The notes: generated from the sequence alone by a model not told the origin. Positions 17,653-26,736 are shown, counted from the first letter of the stretch. The stretch is DNA of 64,000 bases from Rugosimonospora sp040255525 (GCA_040255525.1 JBDZVD010000006.1:62001-126000); one strand, 5' to 3'. Numbers and translations: made by a program.

Positions 17653-18759
17653 TCAGGACACCCGGGACTGGTCGGTCACCCGGTGTCGCAGCGCCCACAG
17701 GGCGGCCTCGGTACGCGACGACGACCGGGTCTTGCGCAGCAGGTTGGACACGTGCACGGTGACGGTGCGGATCGAGATGCCCAGCGACCGGGCCACCTGC
17801 TTGTTCGACATGCCGGCCGCGAGGCAGGCCAGCACCTCGATCTCCCGGGCGGTCAGCTGGGCCGGCGGCTCCGGCCGCGGCTCCGTGGCCAGCAGTTCGG
17901 TCAGCCGGTACGGGTTGCCGCCGGTGCTGGCGTACGCCTCCTCGACGGCGTGCGCGGCCACCGGGGTGCCGTACGCCTGGCGCAGCAGCACCGACACCTC
18001 GGCCTCGGTCAGCGGGCGCAGGTGCTGGCGGATCGCGTCCGGCGCGCCGGTGAGCCGGGCCAGGGTACGGGCGACCAGTTGCGGGGACACCGCCTCCTCG
18101 GGCAGCCGGCTGGTGACCAGCAGCAGGGCGGGCAGGTTGGGTGCGGCGGCCAGCTCACCGATCAGGTTGAGGCTGGCCGGGTCCAGCGCGTGCAGGTCCT
18201 CGACCACGATGACGGCGGGTCCGGTGCCGGCCAGGGCGCGGACCGACTGCACCGCCAGGCGCAGCAGCGCGCCGGGCGCGTACCGGCGGGCCGGCGCGGA
18301 CGGCTGCTGGGCGAGCCAGGCCAGCGCGTCGGGCGGGATGTCCAGCCCGGTCGCGGGCCGGCCGCTTAGCACGGCGGCCAGCCAGTCGTACGGCGCGGGG
18401 GAGTGCACCCGGGCTCCGCCGGACAGCACGGTGGCGGGCCGGGGCCGCATGGCGTCGATGGCGCAGCGTACGAGCAGGCTCTTTCCCGAGCCGGCATCGC
18501 CGGTGATGACCGCGATGCCACCCGCGCCGCCGTCGGCGCGCGGCGGCTCGACCGGCCGCCGCGGCGCGGCGCCCGCGCCTGCCGGGGCGCCGGTGGCCGA
18601 CCGTGTGCCTGCCGGCGCGCCCGTGCCGGGCCGGGGCGGCGCCGCGTCCCCGACCGGCTGCGCGCCGGCCGGCGGGTCCGGCGGTGGAAACAGCCGTGAC
18701 CAGGCCCGGGTCAGTTCGGCCAACTCACCGACCCGGCCGACCATGGACACCGGCATCAT
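17653..18759 (-). CDS. LuxR-family regulator with an AAA ATPase domain
   Basis: A 368-residue regulator, much shorter than the 900-residue LAL proteins. A short N-terminal region is interrupted by an alanine/proline-rich insert (about residues 26-78). The ATPase has Walker A GDAGSGKS (about 87-94) and Walker B VIVVEDLH. The C-terminal helix-turn-helix starts LTAREIEVLACLAAGMSNKQVA and should bind DNA. The TPR/sensor part of LAL regulators is missing. It diverges from the PP2C gene across a 63-base promoter gap. Confidence 0.85.
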   Translation of the reverse strand: MMPVSMVGRVGELAELTRAWSRLFPPPDPPAGAQPVGDAAPPRPGTGAPAGTRSATGAPAGAGAAPRRPVEPPRADGGAGGIAVITGDAGSGKSLLVRCAIDAMRPRPATVLSGGARVHSPAPYDWLAAVLSGRPATGLDIPPDALAWLAQQPSAPARRYAPGALLRLAVQSVRALAGTGPAVIVVEDLHALDPASLNLIGELAAAPNLPALLLVTSRLPEEAVSPQLVARTLARLTGAPDAIRQHLRPLTEAEVSVLLRQAYGTPVAAHAVEEAYASTGGNPYRLTELLATEPRPEPPAQLTAREIEVLACLAAGMSNKQVARSLGISIRTVTVHVSNLLRKTRSSSRTEAALWALRHRVTDQSRVS

Positions 18760-18822
18760 CGCTCTACCATACGTAGTAGTGCGTACAGACTTTTCCGAGC
18801 ATCGTTTGACAAGCTGTTCATC

Positions 18823-19620
18823 ATGAACGCTGCCGACCTCGCCGGCTCGCCGCAGTCAGCCGGGACCGCCGACCGCGCCGGATCCGCCCCGCCCGTGATC
18901 CTCAGTGCTGTGATGGTGACCGACCGTGGCCTGCGCCGGGACGGCAACGAGGACGCCGCGTACGCCGGCCGGCGGTTGCTCGTGCTCGCCGACGGCGTCG
19001 GCGGGCTTCCCGGCGGCGAGGTCGCCAGCCAGATCGCGGTCGACGCGCTGCTGCCGCTGGATGTCGAGCTACCCGCCGGGCAGAGTCCGGTGGACGCGCT
19101 CCGGGAGGCGGTCGAGGTCGCGCGGGCCCGCATCGGCGACGCGGCCGAGGCGGACCCGTCACTGGTCGGCATGAGCACCACTCTGACCGCGATGCTGCTG
19201 GTCGCCGACCGGATCACGATGGTCCACATTGGAGACTCCCGGGCGTACCTGTCGCGCAAGGGCGTGCTCGGGCAGTTGACCCGGGACGACAGCTACGTGC
19301 AGATGCTGATCGACGAGGGCGCGATCACGCCGGCCCAGGCACGGGTGCACCCGCAGCGTTCGTTGGTCAGCCAGGTGCTCCAGGGCCAGCCGGCGCACCC
19401 GGCCTATACGGTGCTGCGGCCCGATCCCGGCGACCGTTTCCTGCTGTGCAGTGACGGCCTGTCCGATGTCGTGGAGGACGACCAGATCGCCCTCGCGCTG
19501 CGCGATTATCCGGATCGGGAGGAATGCGCGCGCCACCTCGTGCGGCTCGCGCTCGCGGCGGGCGGCCCGGACAACATCACGGTGGTGGTCGCCGACGTGA
19601 CCGCGCCCCCGGTCCGCTGA
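18823..19620 (+). CDS. PP2C-family serine/threonine protein phosphatase
   Basis: A 265-residue soluble PP2C phosphatase. Metal-binding motifs are visible in order: RRDGNEDAAY, VLADGVGG, MSTTLTAML, VHIGDSRAYL, LCSDGLSDVV and GGPDNITVVV. This follows PstP-type enzymes but lacks their transmembrane and extracellular part. It probably reverses phosphorylation by Hanks-type kinases; no kinase gene is nearby. The upstream TTGACA at 18806-18811 is too close to the ATG to serve as this gene's -35. Confidence 0.9.
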   Translation: MNAADLAGSPQSAGTADRAGSAPPVILSAVMVTDRGLRRDGNEDAAYAGRRLLVLADGVGGLPGGEVASQIAVDALLPLDVELPAGQSPVDALREAVEVARARIGDAAEADPSLVGMSTTLTAMLLVADRITMVHIGDSRAYLSRKGVLGQLTRDDSYVQMLIDEGAITPAQARVHPQRSLVSQVLQGQPAHPAYTVLRPDPGDRFLLCSDGLSDVVEDDQIALALRDYPDREECARHLVRLALAAGGPDNITVVVADVTAPPVR

Positions 19621-19621
19621 T

Positions 19622-19666
19622 CCGGTACCCCTGTCGTCCATTGTGGACAGACGAGCCGCGTACCGG
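19622..19666. terminator. Nested inverted repeat between convergent genes
   Basis: An outer pair CCGGTAC and GTACCGG encloses an inner hairpin GTCCA-TTG-TGGAC at 19636-19648. It sits between the convergent PP2C and coiled-coil protein genes and could end transcription from both sides. The outer arms are far apart, so only the inner hairpin is certain to form. Confidence 0.35.
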
Positions 19667-19688
19667 TGCCCCGGCCGGCCCGGCGCGA

Positions 19689-20756
19689 TCAACGTTCGGA
19701 CAGGTGCACGTGGTTCATGTGGTCGCCGGACGGCGTGCCGTCGCCCTTGTAGTAGTGCCAGCCGACCCCGGGCGTCCAGATCTGGTGGTACCAGATGACG
19801 TACAGCACGCCGAGCCGGTCCGCGTTCGCGATGAAGTACCCGGCCAGCCGGTTGCCGTAGTCCCGGTCCGACCCGGTCGCGACTCCACCGAAGCCGTTCT
19901 TCGCGGCCGCGAAGTCGCACGCCCGGCCGAGTGGGTGCTCACCCCAGGACTGTTCGCGCCAGCACGCCACGTAGTGCGTGAAGCCGGCGGCCCGGGCCTG
20001 CTGGTAGGCGTGCAGGGTGCGCGGAGTCAGGCAGCCGGAGGTGGTCGGATCGTCCTCCGAGCACTTCTCGTTCGGGAAGCTGCCGTCCGGGTTGCGGGGA
20101 GCGGGGTCGGCGCTGGGTGCCGGGATCACCACGCCGGACGTCGGGCCGCCCGCCGTGATGTCGAGCGCCTGCTGGATCTGCGCCTTGCGCCGGGACAGCT
20201 CGGTGGTCTGCACCTGCGCCGCGTTGACCTCGCGGGCCAGCTCGGCCCGTTGCGTGGTCGCTGTGGCCTCGACCTGTTTCAGCTCACGCAGCCGCGCGTC
20301 GTCGTACGCGGCGAGTTGGCGCAGAGTCAGCGCTCGCTGCACGAAGTCGTCCGGGGAGACGCTGTTGAACACGGTCAGCAGCGTCCCGACCTGACCCACC
20401 CGGTACGTGCGGGAAGCCACCGCGTTGATCGACGCGGTCAGCGTGGCCAGCCGCTGCTGGGTCGCGGCGAGCTTGGCGGTCAGGTCGGCCTGCGCGCGCC
20501 TGGCGGCGTCCAGCCGACCCTTGGCGTCGGTGTACGCCTGCGAGGCGGCGGTGAGCTGGTCCTGCAGCGAGGGCGGGGCGCCGTCCGGATCCGCCCCGCC
20601 GGAACCGGAGCGGGCCGGCGACGGGCCGGGCGCCGGTGCCGCGACGGCCACGCCGGGCGCGACCAGTACGCACAGGGCGGCGGCGACCAACGGAGCCCAG
20701 CGCACAGCGCGGCGCCGACGCCGGCCGCTGTCAGCGGATAATCCGGTCCCTCTCAT
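19689..20756 (-). CDS. Secreted coiled-coil protein with a metallopeptidase-like C-terminal domain
   Basis: A 355-residue exported protein. The signal peptide is WAPLVAAALCVLVAPGVAVA, ending near residue 40. A long coiled coil of the NlpC/RipA-associated type covers about 60-200. The C-terminal domain (about 230-355) contains HPLGRACDFA and a DHMNHVHLS end, a likely zinc site of the VanY/extensin-like ARB_07466 type. A role in peptidoglycan trimming or in activating a wall hydrolase is inferred. The upstream 245 bases show no gene. Confidence 0.78.
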   Translation of the reverse strand: MRGTGLSADSGRRRRRAVRWAPLVAAALCVLVAPGVAVAAPAPGPSPARSGSGGADPDGAPPSLQDQLTAASQAYTDAKGRLDAARRAQADLTAKLAATQQRLATLTASINAVASRTYRVGQVGTLLTVFNSVSPDDFVQRALTLRQLAAYDDARLRELKQVEATATTQRAELAREVNAAQVQTTELSRRKAQIQQALDITAGGPTSGVVIPAPSADPAPRNPDGSFPNEKCSEDDPTTSGCLTPRTLHAYQQARAAGFTHYVACWREQSWGEHPLGRACDFAAAKNGFGGVATGSDRDYGNRLAGYFIANADRLGVLYVIWYHQIWTPGVGWHYYKGDGTPSGDHMNHVHLSER

Positions 20757-21001
20757 CAGCGCCGTCCTTCCAGGATCACGGCGTCCAATGGCCGCACAGC
20801 AGCCTACCCGTGATCCGGCGCGCCGTCCCGCCGGTCACTCCGCGCGTCGGTCCGCTGGGTTTCGCGTCGCCGGCCGGTCGGTCCGGCCATCACCGGACGC
20901 GCACGGAGTAGGTACCGCTGGTGGTCGCGGTGGTGCCGTCCGTCCTCGCGCTCTTCGACGTGTCCGGGTAACGGGCCGGCCGCTCGTGACACGATGACCT
21001 C

Positions 21002-22072
21002 ATGCGCGTGGGGATCATCGGGTACGGGCTCGCCGGCCGGGTCTTTCACGGGCGGCTGCTGGCCCGGGCGGACGGGGCCGAGGTGGTCGCCGTGGTCACC
21101 CGCGATCCCGGACGGAGGGCGTCCGCCGAGCGCGATCTGCCCGGTGTGACCTGCTACGACACCGTACCGGAGATGGTGTCCGCGGCCCGGCTGGACCTCG
21201 CTGTGGTGGCGAGCGTGCCGTCCGCCCACCCGGAGCACGCGCTGGCGTGCCTCTCGGCCGGCGTGGCGACCGTGGTCGACAAGCCGCTCGCGGTCGACGC
21301 GGGTACCGCTGCCGGGATCGTCGCCGGGGCCGGTGACACTCCGCTGACCGTGTTCCAGAACCGCCGCTGGGACTCCGACCAGCTCACCCTGCGCAGGCTG
21401 CGCGAGCACGACCGGCTCGGGCGGATCCTGCGGTACGAGTCGCGGTTCGAGCGCTGGCGCCCGCAGGTCGACCCGACCCGGTGGCGCGACGCCACCGGTC
21501 CGGCCGAGGGCGGAGGCGCACTGCTGGATCTCGGCAGCCACCTCGTCGACCAGGCGTTGTCGCTGTTCGGGCCGGTGCTTACCGTGTACGGCGAGGTGGA
21601 GACCCGGCGCGGCAACCGGCGGCCGGACGTGCTCGGGCAGCCCGGCGAGGGGGAGGCCGGGGACGGCGAGGTCGGCGACGACGACGCGTTCGTCGCCCTG
21701 GAGCACGCCGACGGCACCCGGTCACAGCTGTGGTGCAGTGCCATCGCGGCGGCACCCGGGCCGCGGCTGCGGGTGCTGGGGTCGGGCGCCGGGTACGTCG
21801 TCGACGAGATCGACGGCCAGGAGGAGGCGCTGCGCGCCGGCCGGCCGGCCAGCGAGGCGAAGCCGCAGCAGGGCTGGCTGATCCGGGGTGCCGAACGCGA
21901 GTCGGTGGACCCGGAGCCCGGTGGGTGGCACGCGTTCTACCCGGCGGTACTGGCGGCGGTGCGGGACGGCGGCCCGATGCCGGTGGATCCGATGGACGCG
22001 GTACGGGCGCTGGAGATCATCGACGCGGCCCGGCGCTCGGCGAAGAACCGGGAGGTCGTCCGCGTCGGCTGA
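21002..22072 (+). CDS. Gfo/Idh/MocA-family NAD(P)-dependent oxidoreductase
   Basis: A 356-residue sugar- or polyol-type dehydrogenase. The Rossmann motif is GYGLAGR (residues 7-13). The catalytic lysine is in VVDKPLAVDA, which corresponds to the EKP motif of the family. The C-terminal alpha/beta domain includes GGGALLDLGSHLVDQALSLFG. A short acidic insertion (about residues 218-228, GEGEAGDGEVGDD) is unusual. The stop codon is followed seven bases later by an 18-bp tandem repeat and a scaffold gap. Confidence 0.88.
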   Translation: MRVGIIGYGLAGRVFHGRLLARADGAEVVAVVTRDPGRRASAERDLPGVTCYDTVPEMVSAARLDLAVVASVPSAHPEHALACLSAGVATVVDKPLAVDAGTAAGIVAGAGDTPLTVFQNRRWDSDQLTLRRLREHDRLGRILRYESRFERWRPQVDPTRWRDATGPAEGGGALLDLGSHLVDQALSLFGPVLTVYGEVETRRGNRRPDVLGQPGEGEAGDGEVGDDDAFVALEHADGTRSQLWCSAIAAAPGPRLRVLGSGAGYVVDEIDGQEEALRAGRPASEAKPQQGWLIRGAERESVDPEPGGWHAFYPAVLAAVRDGGPMPVDPMDAVRALEIIDAARRSAKNREVVRVG

Positions 22073-22079
22073 CGCCGGG

Positions 22080-22150
22080 ACCGGCCAGGGCACCCGGACC
22101 GGCCAGGGCACCCGGACCGGCCAGGGCACCCGGACCGGCCAGGGCACCCG
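22080..22150. repeat. 18-bp tandem repeat running into an assembly gap
   Basis: The unit ACCGGCCAGGGCACCCGG occurs at 22080-22097, 22098-22115, 22116-22133 and 22134-22150 without visible mismatches, the last copy being cut by the N run. The true copy number is unknown. The array starts seven bases after the stop codon of the upstream gene. Confidence 0.95.
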
Positions 22151-22250
22151 NNNNNNNNNNNNNNNNNNNNNNNNNNNNNNNNNNNNNNNNNNNNNNNNNN
22201 NNNNNNNNNNNNNNNNNNNNNNNNNNNNNNNNNNNNNNNNNNNNNNNNNN
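22151..22250. other. Scaffold gap of 100 N
   Basis: Exactly 100 undefined bases interrupt the 18-bp tandem repeat. The round number indicates a placeholder of unknown true length. Confidence 0.98.
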
Positions 22251-22291
22251 GACCGCCCGCAGCGGCGGTGCCGGGCCCCCGCAACGAACGG

Positions 22292-22329
22292 ACCCGTCCG
22301 GAGAGCGCTCGCGCACCCTCCGGACGGGT
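22292..22329. terminator. Bidirectional hairpin terminator
   Basis: ACCCGTCCGGAG and CTCCGGACGGGT form a perfect 12-bp stem with a 14-base loop. It lies between the convergent oxidoreductase and CurA-like genes and is well placed to stop transcription from either side. Confidence 0.75.
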
Positions 22330-22447
22330 TCTGTCATCTCCCGCCCGCGACCGGCCACACCCCTGTACCGACCGCACGATCCACGGTACAGACATCGGAT
22401 GGCCGGCGCGTCGCGAGGCCGTGTCGAGGTGGTGAACGGTACTCGTC

Positions 22448-23458
22448 TCAGTCCAGCCGGACGATCATTTTCCCGGTGTTCGTGCCCTGCAGAACGCCCA
22501 GAAACGCCTCGGCGGTGTGTTCGATGCCGTCGATGAGCGTCTCGTTGAACCGGACTTTGCCCTCCCGTAACCATCCGCTCATTTCGCCGATGAAGCCGGG
22601 CATCCGGCTGTAGTGATCCGTCACGATGAAGCCGCGCAACGCCAGCCGTTTAGTGATCACGAGCGGCAGGTTGGCCGGCCCGGGTACCGGCGATTCGGCG
22701 TTGTATCCCGATATCGCGCCGCACAGGGCGACCCGGCCGTTCCTGCGCAGCCGGCCGATCGCGGCCTCGAGATGATCGCCGCCCACGTTGTCGAAGTAGA
22801 CGTCGATGCCGTCCGGCGCCGCTTGGGCGAGCGCCTGGCCCACCGGGCTGTCTCGGTAGTTGAACGCCGCGTCGAAGCCCAGCTCCCGGATGTAGGCGAT
22901 CTTGCTGGCCGTGCTGGCGCTGCCGATGACCCGGGACGCGCCGCGCAGCCGGGCGATCTGCCCGGCCAGGCTGCCCACCGCGCCGGCCGCCGACGAGACG
23001 AAGACCGCATCTCCGGGCTGCATACCGGCGATGTCGACTAAGCCGACATAAGCAGTCAGACCGGGCATCCCGAGCGCGCCCAGGTACACCGACGGGCGCA
23101 GTCCAGGCACCGGCGGCACGACGGACGCCCGCTCCGCGTCGAGTACCGCGTACTCCCGCCAGCCGAGCTGGTGCAGCACCAGATCGCCCCGGGACAGCGC
23201 GGTGTCACCGGCCTCCACGACCTCACCGACCGCGCCGCCCTCCAGCGCCTCACCGAGCCGGAACGGCGGCACGTACGACTTCGCGTCGTTCATCCGGCCG
23301 CGCATGTACGGATCGACGGAAAGGAACCGGTTCCGGACCAGTACCTGACCCGGGCCCGGGGCCGGAACAGGCGCCTCTACCAGGGAAAAGTTGTCCGGCG
23401 TGGGCCAGCCGGTGGGGCGGGAGGCGAGACGTACTTCACGACCGATGAGGGTAGCCAT
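22448..23458 (-). CDS. CurA-type NADP-dependent medium-chain reductase
   Basis: A 336-residue zinc-free MDR enzyme that reduces alkenals, enones or curcumin-like double bonds. The N-terminal IGREVRLASRPTGWPTPDNF and VDPYMRGRMND are family hallmarks. The nucleotide site has VFVSSAAGAVGSLAGQIARL, where the glycines replace the classic GxGxxG. A C-terminal GFIVTDHYSRMPGF follows. The ATG at 23458 fits the family start, although no strong ribosome binding site is visible. It converges with the oxidoreductase gene. Confidence 0.9.
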   Translation of the reverse strand: MATLIGREVRLASRPTGWPTPDNFSLVEAPVPAPGPGQVLVRNRFLSVDPYMRGRMNDAKSYVPPFRLGEALEGGAVGEVVEAGDTALSRGDLVLHQLGWREYAVLDAERASVVPPVPGLRPSVYLGALGMPGLTAYVGLVDIAGMQPGDAVFVSSAAGAVGSLAGQIARLRGASRVIGSASTASKIAYIRELGFDAAFNYRDSPVGQALAQAAPDGIDVYFDNVGGDHLEAAIGRLRRNGRVALCGAISGYNAESPVPGPANLPLVITKRLALRGFIVTDHYSRMPGFIGEMSGWLREGKVRFNETLIDGIEHTAEAFLGVLQGTNTGKMIVRLD

Positions 23459-23622
23459 CCGGCCAGCGTACGGCCGCGCCATGATGGCTCCGTAGCGCGA
23501 GGAAGATGTGACAGCCCGCGAAATGCCAGTGGGCCGCGCCCTTGCGAATGTGGTACAAAGGGCAAGCTTGCTGTGCGATTCATGGGTTCATCACCACCGG
23601 AGTAGAGCCGCCGGGAGGTTCA

Positions 23623-23982
23623 ATGTCCACCTTGACGATCACCGTCCGCATGGACAGTAACGGCGCGGTGCAGATCAACCCGGCAGGCGAGATTGATGCC
23701 GACAACTGCCATGAGCTGCGGGAGCAGGTTGGCAGCCTGTTGGCCACCAGTCCGCCGCCGCTGATCAAGGTGGATATGTCGCTCGTCAAGTTCATCGACT
23801 CGGTCGGCATCGGCGCGCTGGTCGCCTGCTACCACGCGGCCGCCGCCAGCGGCGTGCGGCTGGTGGTCAGCAACCCCACCGCCTACGTGCACCGGATCCT
23901 GTATATCTCCGGCCTGCTCGGCCTGTTCGGCTCGCCCGCCCGGCTGCCCGAGCGCGGCCGTCGCCCGGCCCCGACCGGCTGA
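23623..23982 (+). CDS. STAS-domain anti-sigma factor antagonist
   Basis: A 119-residue SpoIIAA-like protein. The STAS fold covers nearly all of it, with GEIDADNCHELREQV and the phosphorylation site KFIDSVGIGAL, S60 being the expected phosphoacceptor. It should bind an RsbW-type anti-sigma kinase and release a stress sigma factor. No kinase or sigma gene is adjacent, so the partner is elsewhere. GGGAGG precedes the ATG. The last codons overlap a 16-bp tandem repeat. Confidence 0.88.
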   Translation: MSTLTITVRMDSNGAVQINPAGEIDADNCHELREQVGSLLATSPPPLIKVDMSLVKFIDSVGIGALVACYHAAAASGVRLVVSNPTAYVHRILYISGLLGLFGSPARLPERGRRPAPTG

Positions 23983-24019
23983 GTCACCGACCGGCTGAGT
24001 CACCGGCCGGCCAAGTCAC
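23972..24019. repeat. 16-bp tandem repeat, three copies, across a stop codon
   Basis: Units CGACCGGCTGAGTCAC at 23972-23987 and 23988-24003 are identical; 24004-24019 is a variant CGGCCGGCCAAGTCAC. The TGA of the STAS gene (23980-23982) lies in the first unit. Confidence 0.8.
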
Positions 24020-24061
24020 CGCCCGGCCGACCTGCCGCGGTCGGCCACCGCCCGCCGGCGC

Positions 24062-26323
24062 TCAGTGCCAGCTGTCGTCGGTGCCGACCGTGGTGAGTCG
24101 CTGGGTGGCCCGGGACAGCGCGACATAGAGGGTACGCACGCCGGACGGCGACTCCGCGATGATCGCTGACGGTTCCACCACGAGTACCCCGTCGTACTCC
24201 ATGCCCTTGCTCTCCAGGCTGTTGACCGTCTGCAGGCGGCCGGGGTCGAGGCCGGCCACCCAACCGGCGACCCGTTCCTTCGCGGCCTGGGCGGCGATCA
24301 CGCCGACCGTCCCGTCCACCTCGGCCAGCAGCGCCTCCGCGGCCTCGCGCACCGCGGGTTCGAGGTCGCCGGTCCGGACGTGCCGGGGGGCGACCCCGCT
24401 GCGCCGCACCGCGGTCGGCAGCTCGATGTCCGGCTCGGCCCGGCGCACCACCCCGGCGGCGACCTCGAAGATCTCCTCGGAGTTCCGGTAGTTGGTGCTC
24501 AGCACGTACTCGGTGCGCCGCCGGCGGCCGAGGGCCGCGTCCCGCGCCCGCCGCACCTCGGCCGGATCGCCGTGCCAGGCGGACTGCGCCGGGTCCCCGA
24601 CCACGGTCCAGCTCGCGTACTCCGCCCGGCGGCCGATCATGCGCCACTGCATCGGCGAGACGTCCTGCGCCTCGTCGACCACGACGTGCGCGTACTCGCG
24701 GTAGTCGGCCGGCCGCTCCACCGCCGCCGCCCGGCTCGCCGCGACGCGGTCGGCGTGCGTGGTCACTTCACGTACGCCGTTCACCACGAACGGGTCGCCC
24801 CGCCGCTTCGGCGGTGCCGGCGGGGCGCCGAGCAACTCGTCGAGTTCGTCGAGCAGGGCGACATCTTCCACCGCGGGGCCGTCGGCGTCGAGCCGGGCCA
24901 GCGACCCGGCCAGCGTCCGGACCTCGGCCGTGGACAGCAGGCCGTCGCCGTACCGGCGGGCCCGACCCGGATCGGCGAACCAGCCCAGGACGTCGACCGG
25001 TCGTAGCCGCGGCCACCAGGCCCGCATGAACGCGATGAACTCTCGCCGCTCGGCGATGTCCGACGCGAATTCCGGGCGCCGCTGGACGCTCCGCTCGCCC
25101 AGCAGGTCGACCGCCTGCCGCCACAGCGCGTCCAGCACGTACCCGGCGGCCTTCGCCCGCACGGTGTTGCGCTTGACGCCACCGGACATCACGGTGTCGC
25201 GCAGCCCGTTCAGCTCGCGCCGGTTCAGCCGCAGCAGGGTGCCCCGGTAGAGCAGGCGCAGTTCGTCGGGGGCGCCCGGGGTGATGTCGCGGGCGGCCCG
25301 GGCGAGTACCCGGCTCATCCGCAGGGAGCCCTTCACCAGGGCGACCTCGTCGGGGTCGTGCCGGGTCGCCTCGGTACCCACGACGAGCGAGCCCAACGAC
25401 CGCAGGGTCACGTCGTCCTCGCCGAGGGACGGCAGCACCCGGGCGATGTAGTTGACGAACACCGGGGACGGCCCGACCACGAGCACGCCGCCGCCGGCGA
25501 AGCGCTGCCGGTCGGCGTAGAGCAGGTACGCGACTCGGTGCAGGGCGACCGCCGTCTTGCCGGTACCCGGGCCGCCGCGCACCACGGTCACGCCCGACGC
25601 GGCGGAGCGGATCGCCTCGTCCTGCTCCCGCTGGATGGTGGCCACGATGTCGCGCATCCCGGTACCGGTCGCCCGGGCCAGCGTGGCGACCAGGGCGCCG
25701 TCACCGACCACCCGCATCCCGGGTGGTGCGGCGCCGGGGTCGAGCAGGTCGTCCTCGACGCCGGTGACGCGCTCGCCGGCGCACTGGATCATCCGGCGCC
25801 GGATGACGCCCAGCGGGTCGACCGGAGTGGCCCGGTAGAACGGGGCGGCCGCGGGCGCCCGCCAGTCGATGACCAGCGGGGTGGCGTCCGTGTCACGCAA
25901 CCCGATCCGGCCGATGTAGCGCACCTCACCGGGCGTCTGCCCGCCGCTGGTCGCCGCGCTGCCGCCGTCCGTGCCGCCGGCGGCGCCGGGGCGCAGGTCC
26001 AGCCGGCCGAAGACCAGCCCGTCGTGCTCGGCGTCGAGCAGCCGGCGGCGGCGCGCGGCATGGAACACCATGGCGTCCCGCTCGACCAGCGCGGCGAACG
26101 TACCGGCCCGGGCGATGCCGTAACCGGCGGTCTCGGAGGCTGCCGCCTCCTTCTTGGTGACCTCCAACCGGGCGTACACCCGGTCGACGTGGCGCTGCTC
26201 GGCGGCGATCTCTTCAGCCACGTGGCCGGCGTCGTCGCGGCCGGGCACGGGCCGGCGATCGGCCGGGCATTCGTCCGCGGCCGGTGCGGTGTCCGGGCCG
26301 CTCGGGTGACGTTGGTCCGTCAA
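24062..26323 (-). CDS. HelD-like UvrD-family helicase
   Basis: A 753-residue superfamily 1 ATPase of the HelD type. The N-terminal coiled region EEIAAEQRHVDRVYARLEV is typical of HelD, which inserts into RNA polymerase channels. IGRIGLRDTDATPLVIDWRAP follows. Walker A is GGPGTGKTAVAL; motif II is VVVDEAQDVSPMQWRM; motif III is VVGDPAQSAW; motif VI is YVALSRATQRL. In actinobacteria such proteins release stalled RNA polymerase and can affect rifampicin sensitivity. The TTG at 26323 is chosen because GGGGAG lies just upstream; the apparent longer frame only passes through the repeat array. The leader contains that array and a gap. Confidence 0.85.
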   Translation of the reverse strand: MTDQRHPSGPDTAPAADECPADRRPVPGRDDAGHVAEEIAAEQRHVDRVYARLEVTKKEAAASETAGYGIARAGTFAALVERDAMVFHAARRRRLLDAEHDGLVFGRLDLRPGAAGGTDGGSAATSGGQTPGEVRYIGRIGLRDTDATPLVIDWRAPAAAPFYRATPVDPLGVIRRRMIQCAGERVTGVEDDLLDPGAAPPGMRVVGDGALVATLARATGTGMRDIVATIQREQDEAIRSAASGVTVVRGGPGTGKTAVALHRVAYLLYADRQRFAGGGVLVVGPSPVFVNYIARVLPSLGEDDVTLRSLGSLVVGTEATRHDPDEVALVKGSLRMSRVLARAARDITPGAPDELRLLYRGTLLRLNRRELNGLRDTVMSGGVKRNTVRAKAAGYVLDALWRQAVDLLGERSVQRRPEFASDIAERREFIAFMRAWWPRLRPVDVLGWFADPGRARRYGDGLLSTAEVRTLAGSLARLDADGPAVEDVALLDELDELLGAPPAPPKRRGDPFVVNGVREVTTHADRVAASRAAAVERPADYREYAHVVVDEAQDVSPMQWRMIGRRAEYASWTVVGDPAQSAWHGDPAEVRRARDAALGRRRRTEYVLSTNYRNSEEIFEVAAGVVRRAEPDIELPTAVRRSGVAPRHVRTGDLEPAVREAAEALLAEVDGTVGVIAAQAAKERVAGWVAGLDPGRLQTVNSLESKGMEYDGVLVVEPSAIIAESPSGVRTLYVALSRATQRLTTVGTDDSWH

Positions 26324-26346
26324 GGCACTCCCCGCAATCGGCGACA

Positions 26347-26660
26347 GTCTGGCTCGGCGCGTCTGGCGCCGCGCCGCGACCCGGTCCAGTCGTCCGACCG
26401 GTGTGGCTCGGCGCGTCTGGCGCCGCGCCGCGACCCGGTCCAGTCGTCCGACCGGTCTNNNNNNNNNNNNNNNNNNNNNNNNNNNNNNNNNNNNNNNNNN
26501 NNNNNNNNNNNNNNNNNNNNNNNNNNNNNNNNNNNNNNNNNNNNNNNNNNNNNNNNNNTCTGGCTCGGCGCGTCTGGCGCCGCGCCGCGACCCGGTCCAG
26601 TCGTCCGACCGGTCTGGCTCGGCGCGTCTGGCGCCGCGCCGCGACCCAGACCAGTCGTAG
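26347..26660. repeat. 54-bp tandem repeat array with an internal gap
   Basis: Two 54-bp units at 26347-26400 and 26401-26454 and the start of a third precede 100 N; after the gap come a near-complete unit (26559-26611) and a diverged one (26612-26660). The unit begins GTCTGGCTCGGCGCGTCTGG and includes CGCCGCGCCGCGACCC. Because 54 is a multiple of three, it opens long false frames; on the minus strand one reads SRRGARRAEP. Related single copies occur at 28841-28874 and 62260-62310. Confidence 0.92.
26459..26558. other. Scaffold gap of 100 N
   Basis: Exactly 100 undefined bases inside the 54-bp tandem array. Actual length and copy number are unknown. Confidence 0.98.
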
Positions 26661-26736
26661 GGTACGGGCTGGTCAGCAGTTGGAAATCGATCACCCGTCG
26701 GGTATGCGTCGCCGGTCGTTCGATAGGATGAACGGG

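Noticed and set aside
18806..18811. TTGACA as a promoter -35 for the PP2C gene
   Set aside because: It lies only 11 bases before the ATG, leaving no room for a -10 element.
20890..20985. Minus-strand fragment ending GTTATTSGTYSVRVR, like the end of a secreted beta-sandwich protein
   Set aside because: Only about 25 plausible residues, no second motif, and the rest of the frame is not protein-like.
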